The position numbers and the translations under genes are program-made. From JANOQP01 sp044227705 (lineage in GTDB: Bacteria > Bacteroidota > Bacteroidia > Chitinophagales > Saprospiraceae), in NCBI GenBank assembly GCA_044227705.1, contig JBGAWE010000028.1, positions 1 through 28,457 on the forward strand: a stretch of DNA of 28,457 nt. The letters are read 5' to 3'. Under the pieces are notes generated by a model, which did not search any database, was not told the DNA's origin, and worked only from the letters and a program-made list of their open reading frames with translations. Of this stretch, positions 21,484-28,457 are shown piece after piece; position 1 is the stretch's first letter; the number at the start of each line of letters is the position of its first letter.

Positions 21484-23610
21484 ATGAAAGACAATCGGAA
21501 AAACCTCTTTCTCGCCCTGCTATGTCTGCCCGTCGTGTTGGCGGCGGGGCCGGTGCAGCCGCCGGACAGCCTCGCCCGGCTCGACGTGTACTCGATTCTG
21601 GGGAAGGCCTCGCTCCAGTCGATGAAGCACCTCGACCGCGCCCTTGCCATCAACGAGGTGGCCGTCGGCAAAGCAGCCGCCGTGCGCGACTTTACCGGCC
21701 TTTTTTACGCCTACCACGAGCGCGGCATCTACTACGAGCTGCACAACCGGCCCGTCAACGCGCTGCCGGAGTACGAGAAGGCCTGCTTTTTCGCTGACAG
21801 TTGCGGGGCGAACCGCGACAAGTTCCTCACCTCGATCTACACGGAGCTGGCCATCGTCAACCGGAAGGCGGGTAACTACGGCCGCTGCAAGGAGTGGCAC
21901 GAAAAAGCCCTCGCCCTCGCCCAAAAAATCGGGAACAAGGAACTTGTCGAGGACAGCTATCACGGCATCGGTTTCCTCTACGAGACGACGGGCGAATGGG
22001 AAAAGGCCATCGAGTATTACCAAAAAAGCATCACCGTCGCCGAGGAGCGGCACAGCGCGGAGGGCGTCATCGTCTCGACGCAGAACATTGCCAAGACCCT
22101 CCTGCGGGCGGGCAACCGCGTGCTGGCGTTGAAAAAAATCGAGGACGCCTGGCAACTTGCCCTTTCTCGGCCCGACACCATCCGCCGCGCCCACGTCCTC
22201 AACGACTACGGGGAGATCCTCGCCGAGATCGGCAGCCTCAACGAGGCGGAGCAGAAGTTCAGGATCTCGCTCGCTGCCTATCAGTCGCTCGGCGACCAGC
22301 CGATGATGGGCCGTGCCTACCTCAACATCGGCGACGTATTCACCAAAAAAGGCGACGACTCGACGGCGCTCGACTTTTTCAACAAGAGCCTCGCGCTCAA
22401 GGAGGCCGTCCGCCCGGAGGACCTCGTCAACCTCTACGCGCACCTCGGCGAGCATTTCCAGCGGAAAGGCGACATTGAGGAGGCGCAGCGGTACTGGCAG
22501 GAATGCCTCGCGCTGGCCGGTCAGTACAGCTTCCGCGACTCGGAGGAGAAGGCGCACCTCGCGCTCTCGAAAATCGCCGACGAGAAGCGGCAGCCCGACC
22601 TCGCGTTTTTCCACCTGAAAAAAGCGACGGCCATCGGCGACTCGCTCATCGGCCGCCAAAAGGATCTGCGGATGGCCGAGATGGAGTTCAAGTTCGATGC
22701 GGCTCGGGCCGAGGAGAAGCTGCGCCAACTGCGCGAGCAGCGGTCGCGGATGATGCTCTCCGGTGCCATCGCGCTGCTGGCACTGGCGTTCATTTTTCAG
22801 TGGGTGCGGAGCCGCGAGAAGGTGCGCTCCAACCGGGTTTTGACCCAAAAGAACATGGAAATCGAGCGGCAGAACAACAAGCTGCAGGAGTCGAACCTCG
22901 TGCTGCAACAGTTCGCGTGGGCCTCGGCGCACGACCTGAAGGAGCCGCTGCGCACCATCGGCTCGTTCATCGGCCTCATCCAAAAGAAGCACGGCCACTC
23001 GATGCCGCCCGAGGCGGTCGAGTACATGACCTTCGTCAAGGACGGCGCGCACCGCATGAACTCGCTGCTCGGCGACCTTCTCGAATACTCCACGCTCTGC
23101 GCCGAGGACGCGCGGACGGGCGAGAACACGCCCCTCGTCCGCGCCCTGCGAGACGTGACCGGCAACCTGCGCGAGACCATCCGCTCGCGCGGAGCGCTTG
23201 TTGAGCTGCCGGAGGACGGGCCGGTGCTGGCTATGCAGCGCAGCCACGTCGTGCAGCTCTTCCAAAACCTCGTGTCGAACGCCGTCAAGTTCAGCCCGGA
23301 AAGCCCGCACGTCGCCATCCGCTTCATCAAAGAAGCGAGCGGCAACCTTTTGTTCATGGTCCGCGACAACGGCATCGGCATCGACAAGCGGTACGAGGAC
23401 AAGGTCTTTCAGGTCTTCCACCGCCTCGACAAGAACCGCTTCGAGGGGACGGGAATCGGGCTGGCCATCTGCAAGAACATCGTCGACAAGTACGGCGGCC
23501 AAATCTGGTTCGAGAGCGAGGTGGGCGAGGGGACGGTCTTCTTCATCCGCTTCCCGGCCGCGCTCGAGGTGGAGGCGTCGGTAGGCGAGCGGGAGCTGGT
23601 GGAAAGTTGA
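21484..23610 (+). CDS. TPR-repeat sensor histidine kinase
   Basis: A 708-residue membrane kinase. Signal peptide: KNLFLALLCLPVVLAAG. The periplasmic part (about 25-410) is a series of tetratricopeptide repeats, for example YHGIGFLYETTGEWEKAIEYYQKSI, and AYLNIGDVFTKKGDDSTALDFF with NKSLALKEA. It ends in a charged coiled coil (FDAARAEEKLRQLREQ). One transmembrane segment (about 423-442) leads through a second coiled coil to HisKA with H483 in SAHDLKEPLRTIGSF. The HATPase domain has N-box FQNLVSNAVKFSP, G1 VRDNGIGID, F-box VFQVFHRL and G2 GTGIGLAICKNIV. No receiver or regulator is adjacent. TPR sensor domains bind proteins or peptides, so the neighbouring KGG peptides are possible ligands (inference). 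ATG 21484 is used; GTG 21481 directly precedes it. Confidence 0.93.
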   Translation: MKDNRKNLFLALLCLPVVLAAGPVQPPDSLARLDVYSILGKASLQSMKHLDRALAINEVAVGKAAAVRDFTGLFYAYHERGIYYELHNRPVNALPEYEKACFFADSCGANRDKFLTSIYTELAIVNRKAGNYGRCKEWHEKALALAQKIGNKELVEDSYHGIGFLYETTGEWEKAIEYYQKSITVAEERHSAEGVIVSTQNIAKTLLRAGNRVLALKKIEDAWQLALSRPDTIRRAHVLNDYGEILAEIGSLNEAEQKFRISLAAYQSLGDQPMMGRAYLNIGDVFTKKGDDSTALDFFNKSLALKEAVRPEDLVNLYAHLGEHFQRKGDIEEAQRYWQECLALAGQYSFRDSEEKAHLALSKIADEKRQPDLAFFHLKKATAIGDSLIGRQKDLRMAEMEFKFDAARAEEKLRQLREQRSRMMLSGAIALLALAFIFQWVRSREKVRSNRVLTQKNMEIERQNNKLQESNLVLQQFAWASAHDLKEPLRTIGSFIGLIQKKHGHSMPPEAVEYMTFVKDGAHRMNSLLGDLLEYSTLCAEDARTGENTPLVRALRDVTGNLRETIRSRGALVELPEDGPVLAMQRSHVVQLFQNLVSNAVKFSPESPHVAIRFIKEASGNLLFMVRDNGIGIDKRYEDKVFQVFHRLDKNRFEGTGIGLAICKNIVDKYGGQIWFESEVGEGTVFFIRFPAALEVEASVGERELVES

Positions 23611-23687
23611 GGCGGTTTGGGCAGGCCGGTTTTTGGTGGTTTTTTTGCAGGGCCGATTGAATGGCTCATCCAGAAACTTGCACGACA

Positions 23688-24989
23688 ATGCCCCTCCGCG
23701 TTTTGGCCCTTTTGGCCGGTTTTTTCCTGTTTTTCAATCAAAAACTGGCCGCGCAGGAATCGGCCCCACCCGAGTTCGAACCGATTGACTGGCTGCGCGA
23801 GGCCGTTTTTTGGCCTCGGCTGGACAGCATCGGCAACCCCGATTCGCTTTCCGAGGAACAGCTGCGGGCATGGGCCGCGCGGCTCGACCAGCAGGCCGAC
23901 ATCCTCAAGACCGGCTTTGAGCGCGAGCTGAAATACGCGACCTACCGCCGTCAGTCGCTGCACGACGAGCTGGGGCGGATGAAATCCGGGAAGACCGTCT
24001 CGGACTCGGTCATGCTTTTCACGACCAACAATTTCCTCAAGTCAAAACAGGCCGAGCGCGACTGGGAAAACCTCGCCGCCCGCGCCCAAAAGGTGGCGAA
24101 GAACACCGGCCGCCTCGAAAAAATGCCTGTCGCCGGCCTGCGCCGAGCCATCCCGACGAACGAGGCGGACATCCGGCGGCTCATCGACGACGGGAACGCC
24201 GTGAGCGGAAACCGGCCCGCGCCGCCTAGCATCGCGAAACCGGCCGAGCCGACGACTTCCAAACCGACAGAACCGGCGGTTTCAAAACCAGCAGAGCCGA
24301 TGGTTTCAAAACCGGCCGAGCCGATTGCCCTGACGCCCGTCGACTCGGTTTCGACAAAACCGGCCGAGCCGATTCTCAAGCCTGAAACCGGAAAGCCCGC
24401 TGCGAAGCCCGCCCGACCCCGCGCCACCCGGCTGGCCAGCGACTACAAAAAATACAGCCGCGCCGACGACCCGCTTTTCAACCCGCCCGTGCCGAAATGC
24501 CGGTTTTCACAGGCAAAAAGGGACGAGTTCACCGGCCAGACGCGGACGGAGGTGGCGGCCGAGCCGTTTTTCACCTTCACCAACTCGTTCATGAAAAGCC
24601 ACCTCAACAACAAACCGCACATCGTCTGCGACGTGCAGCTCGTCGGCACGTCGGGCGGCGCGAAGTATGTCAACCTGTCGGTTCGGATAAACGAAGGGTC
24701 GGCCAAGCGCAGCTTCGGCGGCCTCAACCGGGGCAATCACCTGACCATCAAGTTCATCGACGGCTCGACCATCCAGCTCGAAAACGCCCGTTCCGACGAA
24801 GGCGCCGAGCACCCGACGGACAACTACACGGTCTTTTCGGGGATGTTCCTCCTCGACGGCCGAGAGCAGGTCGCCGCGCTCAAAAAGCTGGAGATCGACC
24901 GCGTCCGCATCGGCTGGAACACCGGTTTCGAGGACTACGAGGTTTACAACATCGACGTGCTCAAGCGGCAGGCAAACTGCCTTTTTTGA
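23688..24989 (+). CDS. Secreted protein with Lys-Pro-Ala-Glu-Pro octapeptide repeats
   Basis: A 433-residue protein of unknown family. A signal peptide (MPLRVLALLAGFFLFFNQKLAAQ) leads into a helical, charged region (about 25-180). Next come six 8-residue repeats of the type KPAEPxxS (about 184-231) and further Pro/Ala/Lys-rich linker. A compact C-terminal domain (about 265-433) has FFTFTNSFMKSHLNNKPHIV, CDVQLVGTSGGAKYVNLSVR and KFIDGSTIQLENA, ending RVRIGWNTGFEDYEVYNIDV. The Pro-rich linker resembles periplasm-spanning linkers such as that of TonB, but no TonB C-terminal domain is recognised. The start at 23688 is preferred for the signal peptide; ATG 23661 is possible. Its stop directly abuts the TonB-dependent receptor start, so the two are translated together. 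Confidence 0.75.
   Translation: MPLRVLALLAGFFLFFNQKLAAQESAPPEFEPIDWLREAVFWPRLDSIGNPDSLSEEQLRAWAARLDQQADILKTGFERELKYATYRRQSLHDELGRMKSGKTVSDSVMLFTTNNFLKSKQAERDWENLAARAQKVAKNTGRLEKMPVAGLRRAIPTNEADIRRLIDDGNAVSGNRPAPPSIAKPAEPTTSKPTEPAVSKPAEPMVSKPAEPIALTPVDSVSTKPAEPILKPETGKPAAKPARPRATRLASDYKKYSRADDPLFNPPVPKCRFSQAKRDEFTGQTRTEVAAEPFFTFTNSFMKSHLNNKPHIVCDVQLVGTSGGAKYVNLSVRINEGSAKRSFGGLNRGNHLTIKFIDGSTIQLENARSDEGAEHPTDNYTVFSGMFLLDGREQVAALKKLEIDRVRIGWNTGFEDYEVYNIDVLKRQANCLF
24237..24380 (+). repeat. Six 24-bp repeats encoding KPAEPxxS octapeptides
   Basis: Units at 24237, 24261, 24285, 24309, 24333 and 24357 encode KPAEPTTS, KPTEPAVS, KPAEPMVS, KPAEPIAL, TPVDSVST and KPAEPILK. The DNA copies differ at several bases, so the array is moderately old. 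Being a multiple of three, it can change length without shifting the frame. Confidence 0.8.
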
Positions 24990-25019
24990 ATGGTGAATGG
25001 TGAACGGTCAATGGTGAAT
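24988..25019 (+). repeat. Heptamer repeat forming the junction of two genes
   Basis: From the last bases of the upstream stop codon the sequence reads AATGGTG, AATGGTG, AACGGTC, AATGGTG, AATG: four heptamers, one degenerate. The repeat supplies the start codons available to the TonB-dependent receptor gene (ATG 24990 and ATG 25011 in frame). It resembles the heptamers upstream of pfkB and after the tRNA. Confidence 0.65.
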
Positions 25020-26933
25020 GCACGGGCGGCTTGGCTGCTGTGGCCGTTGTTGGCGTCCCAGCCAACAACCGTCGCGCAGGTTGTTGGCGGGAACGCCAGC
25101 AACGGCCAAATGTGGGCCGGCCAAGACACGATACCGACCGTCGAAATCCGCGCCGAGCGGCTCACCGCCCGGCACAACGGGTTGAAAACCAGCGAGTTGG
25201 ATTCGGTCGCGCTCCTTTCCTCCATCAATTTGACAGAGGCCTTCGCCGACGGCCGCCTCGGAATCTGGGCCGCGCAGAACGGCCCCGGCGGCCTCGCCAC
25301 GCTCTCCGCCCGAGGCGCGGGCGGCAGCCGGACGGCGGTCGTGTGGAACGGCCTCCCGCTCCAGTCCGCGATGAACGGCGTTACCGACGGCTCGCTCCTC
25401 TCCTTTTTTGAGAACGACAAGATCTCGGTTCAAACGGGCGGGGCCAGCTCGCTCGCCGGATCGGGCAGCATCGGCGGGACGGTCAGTTTGACGGCCGGTT
25501 TTCCTCAAAAAACGGGTTGGTCGGGGCACGCCGGTTCGGATGTCGGCAGCTTCGGCTCGTGGCGCGAGGAGGGTGGTGTTTTTTTCAAAAACACACGCGG
25601 CAACGGCGGCGGCCTGCGCGGCCAGTTCTCGACGGCATTGAATGATTTCCCTTTCAAAAACACCTCGCGCATCGGCGCACCGACCGTCCGGCAGGTGAAC
25701 GCCCGGCAGCAAAAGGCCGACCTCCAGCAGTTCAACCAGTTTGTTTTCAACGAAAAAACCGTCGCCACGACGGCCGTTTGGCTGACAGTCAGCGACCGCC
25801 AAATCCCGCCGACGATGACCGAGGCCCTGCACGACGACCGGCAGCTCGACACCTCGCTGCGGGCGACGGCCTCCATCCTGCGGCAAATCGACCGGCGGCT
25901 CTCGCTGCGGGCGCGGGGCGGGTGGATGTACGAGTCCATCTTCTTCCACTGGTCGGGTGGCGACGAGTTCAGCCGGGCGAAAACCCTTCTCGGCGAGGTG
26001 GAAGGTGTCTTTTCAACGGCTCGTTCGACGCTGCGCCTCGGCCTTTTCACCGACCGGCAGACGGCTTCCTCGGACAGCTACGACGGCCGGTTTCGCCGCG
26101 TCGACCGGGCGATGTTTCTTTTTCAAACCGTTGATTTTCAAAAAGTTACGGTCAGCCTGACGGGCCGCGCTGCCTTCTCCGACCGGCGGCGCGTCGTGCC
26201 GACCGGCTCTGTTGGTTTTGAAAAAAAGGGCGGCGATTCGGGCTTCCGGCCACGCCTCCACCTTTCTCGGAACTACGCGCTGCCGACTTTCAACGACCGT
26301 TTCTGGGCGACGGGCGGCAACCCGGATTTGCAGCCCGAGGGAAGTTGGAGCGCGGAGGCGGGGTCTTCTTTTTCTAAAAAGTTTGGAGAGAAAACCGCCT
26401 GGCGCGCCGACCTGACCGCCTTCTCGATGTGGGTCGACGACTGGATTCAATGGTCGCCCGAGGCGGGAAACCCCAGTTTTTGGCGGCCGCACAATTTCAA
26501 AAAAGTGCGCTCGGCCGGGCTGGAGTTTTCGGCAGGTTTCGACCAAAGACTCCCTCGCGGCTGGCGGCTCTCGCTCGACGGGAACGGGCGGCTCAACCAG
26601 CTTCGCAGCCTGAAATTTTATGAAAACAGCCAGCCGGACGGGCCGATTAGGCAGCCGGTCGCGCTTGTCGGCGGGCGGGCCGTCGTGTCGAAAGGGCGGT
26701 TGCAGGCGGTATTTTCCCAAAATTTCACGGGCTTCTCGGAGGGGCTTCGGGCGGCGGGCTTCAAAGACTACTCGGTCGGCAGCCTCGCCTTCTTTTTCAC
26801 AAGACCGTCGCGGGCGGGGACGGCGCGGGCCTTCCTCAAAATCGACAACCTCTGGGGGCGCGACTTTCAGGTGCTGCCTTTTCGGGCGATGCCGGGGCGG
26901 AGCTTCCGGGCAGGCGGGCGGGTTTCCTTTTGA
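24990..26933 (+). CDS. TonB-dependent outer-membrane receptor (BtuB-like)
   Basis: A 647-residue gated beta-barrel for energy-dependent uptake of a substrate such as cobalamin, a siderophore or a glycan fragment. A signal peptide (about 8-30, ARAAWLLWPLLASQ) is followed by DTIPTVEIRAERL, a likely TonB-box region. The plug domain (about 55-170) includes LSARGAGGSRTAVVWNGLPL and ISVQTGGASSLAGSGSIGGT, and then come barrel strands. NYALPTFNDRFWATGGNPDL and QPEGSWSAEAG are typical of the family, and the protein ends GRSFRAGGRVSF with a terminal phenylalanine. It lacks the N-terminal carboxypeptidase-like domain and SusD partner of the SusCD systems and is of BtuB/CirA size. ATG 24990 touches the previous stop; ATG 25011 gives a tidier signal peptide. 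Substrate unknown. Confidence 0.88.
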   Translation: MVNGERSMVNARAAWLLWPLLASQPTTVAQVVGGNASNGQMWAGQDTIPTVEIRAERLTARHNGLKTSELDSVALLSSINLTEAFADGRLGIWAAQNGPGGLATLSARGAGGSRTAVVWNGLPLQSAMNGVTDGSLLSFFENDKISVQTGGASSLAGSGSIGGTVSLTAGFPQKTGWSGHAGSDVGSFGSWREEGGVFFKNTRGNGGGLRGQFSTALNDFPFKNTSRIGAPTVRQVNARQQKADLQQFNQFVFNEKTVATTAVWLTVSDRQIPPTMTEALHDDRQLDTSLRATASILRQIDRRLSLRARGGWMYESIFFHWSGGDEFSRAKTLLGEVEGVFSTARSTLRLGLFTDRQTASSDSYDGRFRRVDRAMFLFQTVDFQKVTVSLTGRAAFSDRRRVVPTGSVGFEKKGGDSGFRPRLHLSRNYALPTFNDRFWATGGNPDLQPEGSWSAEAGSSFSKKFGEKTAWRADLTAFSMWVDDWIQWSPEAGNPSFWRPHNFKKVRSAGLEFSAGFDQRLPRGWRLSLDGNGRLNQLRSLKFYENSQPDGPIRQPVALVGGRAVVSKGRLQAVFSQNFTGFSEGLRAAGFKDYSVGSLAFFFTRPSRAGTARAFLKIDNLWGRDFQVLPFRAMPGRSFRAGGRVSF

Positions 26934-26943
26934 ATTTTTGGAC

Positions 26944-26977
26944 AAAAAAAACCCGCCATCCGGGTGGGGATGGCGGG
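26944..26977 (-). terminator. Terminator hairpin between convergent genes
   Basis: A perfect 10-bp stem (CCCGCCATCC at 26952-26961 with GGATGGCGGG at 26968-26977) has a 6-base loop. On the minus strand it is followed directly by eight T, making it an intrinsic terminator for the gene ending at 27005. On the plus strand it follows the receptor stop by 18 bases and has only CCGTTTT after it, so it may also act, more weakly, in that direction. Confidence 0.88.
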
Positions 26978-27004
26978 CCGTTTTCAATTGGTCTGCCGAG
27001 GATG

Positions 27005-28333
27005 TCAGGCCGTCTCGGCGGTCTTTTCGCACGGGCAGCAGCGGTATTCCTGCGAGTTGGCGAGCAGCTCAATCTGCTTTTTGAGCAGCTCGTTTTCGAG
27101 CGATTTCCGCTCGAGGTCGAGCTCGACCGACTTTTTGTACTCCGGCTCTGCGACCTCGCACTCGTCGAGGCAGCCCTTCACGAGCAGGCCGGGCGTCGGG
27201 ATTTGGATGGTCTGCTCGAACGACAGCTCGGTGCGCGTCTCCTGTTTCACTTCGCGGGTCTTCGCGTCGAGGATGCCGACCTTGATGAGGTCGTCGTCGA
27301 CGCGGCGCAGGGCAGCCACGCGGACGGACTCCGGTATCGGCTGCGGGGCCGGGGCGGCAATCGAGGCGAACGCCAGCGGCTGCAGCGCGAGGTTGGCGCG
27401 GTCGGCGCGGCTGGCGGAGGCCAGTTTCGCGCTGGCGAGGGCGGTCTCCTGCACCTTGAGCCGCCGCTCGCTGCTGGCCAGTACGGCGTCGGGGATGACG
27501 GTGAGGTCGCTCGCGGCGGCCTGCACGGGATTGCGCAGCATCCGGGTCTCGCCCGCCGGGTCGATGACGCGGCGGCTGACGGACTCGATGGTGAACTTGA
27601 CCGTCGACTCCTGATTCAACTGGTAGAAGAAGTAGGTGACCGCGTGGAACTTGTTCTGGTTGGAGAACTCCCGCGAGGCGCTCTCGAAGTGGTCCTCCGA
27701 TTCGCCCTGGACGTGCGTCCGCTGGTTCACCTCGCCCACCTGCACGGCGCTGACCGAGTGGGTCATCTGCTCCGAGCTGCGGGCCGAGGCGCGGGCGTGC
27801 TGGTTCAGCTCGCGCAGGAAGTCGAAGGTGGAGGAGGCGTTGTAGCTGCCCTTCGCGCTGACCGACGGGCCCGCGAAGATGGTCTCAAGGAAGCCGCTCG
27901 TCGAGCCGGATGCCGATGCCGAACCCTGGCTCGACGACTTTGTGCTGGTGCGGTCGCTCAACGAGACGTCCGACATGAAATCGGACATCTGCTCCATGAA
28001 GAACTGTTCCTCATATTGCTGCTGGTGGCGATAGGAGAGCTTCGATTCGCTGTCGAACGAGAAGCGGCTGCGCCGGTCCTGGGTGAAGAGCCGCACTTTC
28101 TCGCCGGGGAAGAGTGTGGTCGTGTGGGCGAGGTTGCCCAGCCGGAGCGGCCCACGGCAGGCCTCGATGACCGCCTTGACGACGACCTCGACGGTCACCT
28201 GCCGGTTCTGGACGGTCACGAGCTGCTGGAGCCGGTAGTGGAACTCGAGGCGGTTGCAGTTGCTGCGGTCGCTGGAAATGTCGGGGCAGCACGAGACGCC
28301 GTGCTCGGCTGCGGCCTTTGCCATTGTTGCCAT
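27005..28333 (-). CDS. Uncharacterised protein with Ser-rich linker and C-terminal coiled coil
   Basis: A 442-residue protein I cannot assign. It has no signal peptide and no membrane segment. The N-terminal region has cysteines (GVSCCPDIS, SNCNRLEFHYR). A conserved-looking block follows: LGNLAHTTTLFPGEKVRLFT, QDRRSRFSFDSESKLSYRHQ and YEEQFFMEQMSDFMSD. Next is a Ser/Gly/Ala-rich stretch (about 125-165) and a long helical, Ala-rich middle. The C-terminus has a coiled coil (ELDLERKSLENELLKKQIELL) and a cysteine pair motif (YRCCPCEK). I have a vague memory of similar proteins with TTTLFPGEKVRLFT in other phyla, but no function. ATG at 28333 or 28324 (MAKAAAEHG) may be the start. It ends at a strong terminator and stands alone on its strand in the window. 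Confidence 0.75.
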   Translation of the reverse strand: MATMAKAAAEHGVSCCPDISSDRSNCNRLEFHYRLQQLVTVQNRQVTVEVVVKAVIEACRGPLRLGNLAHTTTLFPGEKVRLFTQDRRSRFSFDSESKLSYRHQQQYEEQFFMEQMSDFMSDVSLSDRTSTKSSSQGSASASGSTSGFLETIFAGPSVSAKGSYNASSTFDFLRELNQHARASARSSEQMTHSVSAVQVGEVNQRTHVQGESEDHFESASREFSNQNKFHAVTYFFYQLNQESTVKFTIESVSRRVIDPAGETRMLRNPVQAAASDLTVIPDAVLASSERRLKVQETALASAKLASASRADRANLALQPLAFASIAAPAPQPIPESVRVAALRRVDDDLIKVGILDAKTREVKQETRTELSFEQTIQIPTPGLLVKGCLDECEVAEPEYKKSVELDLERKSLENELLKKQIELLANSQEYRCCPCEKTAETA

Positions 28334-28457
28334 TTGGTAATGTAGATTGGTTAAAAAAAAATGAATCGGTTCTGGTCGTTTGGACGGGGGTTGATGCGGG
28401 CAGCGGCGGGCGCGTTAACCGGTTTTTTCGAGGTTTTCCTCCCAACAAAAAAAAGCC
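28334..28457. other. Upstream region of the last gene, window edge
   Basis: These are 124 bases upstream of the minus-strand gene. The strand reads a run of nine T, then TAACC and a TACATTAC that is a poor match to the -7 consensus. I see no certain promoter and no coding frame. Confidence 0.3.

Noticed and set aside
21520..23688. 722-codon minus-strand open frame opposite the TPR kinase
   Set aside because: The opposing frame has unmistakable kinase and TPR motifs in order; this one has none and is a codon-bias shadow.
24990..26933. SusC-type glycan receptor
   Set aside because: The protein is about 650 residues, lacks the N-terminal carboxypeptidase-like domain, and no SusD gene follows.

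Overview
The window is a stretch of a GC-rich (about 60 %, by eye) chromosome of a Bacteroidota member, most likely from the Saprospiria/Saprospiraceae. The evidence is a DUF2480 protein (nearly confined to this phylum), two secreted proteins with the C-terminal domains used by the type IX secretion and gliding systems, a sensor kinase of the Reg_prop/Y_Y_Y type, small peptides with a Bacteroidota-style KGG leader, and promoters that fit the phylum's TTG-N17-23-TAnnTTTG rule instead of -35/-10 boxes. No phage, IS element, integrase or CRISPR array was seen. It looks like ordinary chromosome with some lineage-specific islands.

Layout. Positions 1-1285 (+) carry scpB, a DUF2480 gene and a methionine tRNA, closed by a long hairpin. 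Positions 1394-5968 (-) encode one giant surface protein: 24 leucine-rich repeats, a second beta-rich repeat region and a type IX sorting domain. Positions 6249-12651 (-) hold a tightly coupled cluster: a UvrD/PcrA helicase, a small conserved protein, a large two-component sensor kinase and its LuxR-type regulator. Start and stop codons touch or overlap at every joint. A secreted SprB-repeat/CHU_C protein (12704-14107, -) is divergent from rplS (14364, +), and each has its own good promoter. After the rplS terminator come pfkB and lpxD. Next is the run 17082-19853 (+): a probable prokaryotic pentameric ligand-gated ion channel, an OmpL-like porin and cutC. A multi-pass membrane protein (19879-20562, -) converges on cutC.

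The most unusual part is 20856-23610. Two tandem small genes encode paralogous peptides with a shared 27-residue leader ending in KGG and short proline-rich, cysteine-free tails. They sit behind a candidate promoter whose spacer is filled by a perfect inverted repeat, and they end at a strong intrinsic terminator. Thirty bases further on begins a TPR-repeat histidine kinase with a signal peptide. No maturation enzyme, transporter or response regulator is next to them. A peptide-signal/sensor pair is an attractive reading but remains inference.

The right end holds a secreted protein with octapeptide repeats, followed without any gap by a TonB-dependent receptor (together a likely outer-membrane uptake unit), a bidirectional hairpin, and a convergent 442-residue protein I cannot name. 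Non-coding spaces contain several degenerate heptamer repeats and one dispersed-type palindrome. A TTTCAAA/TTTGAAA word recurs far more often than base composition predicts.
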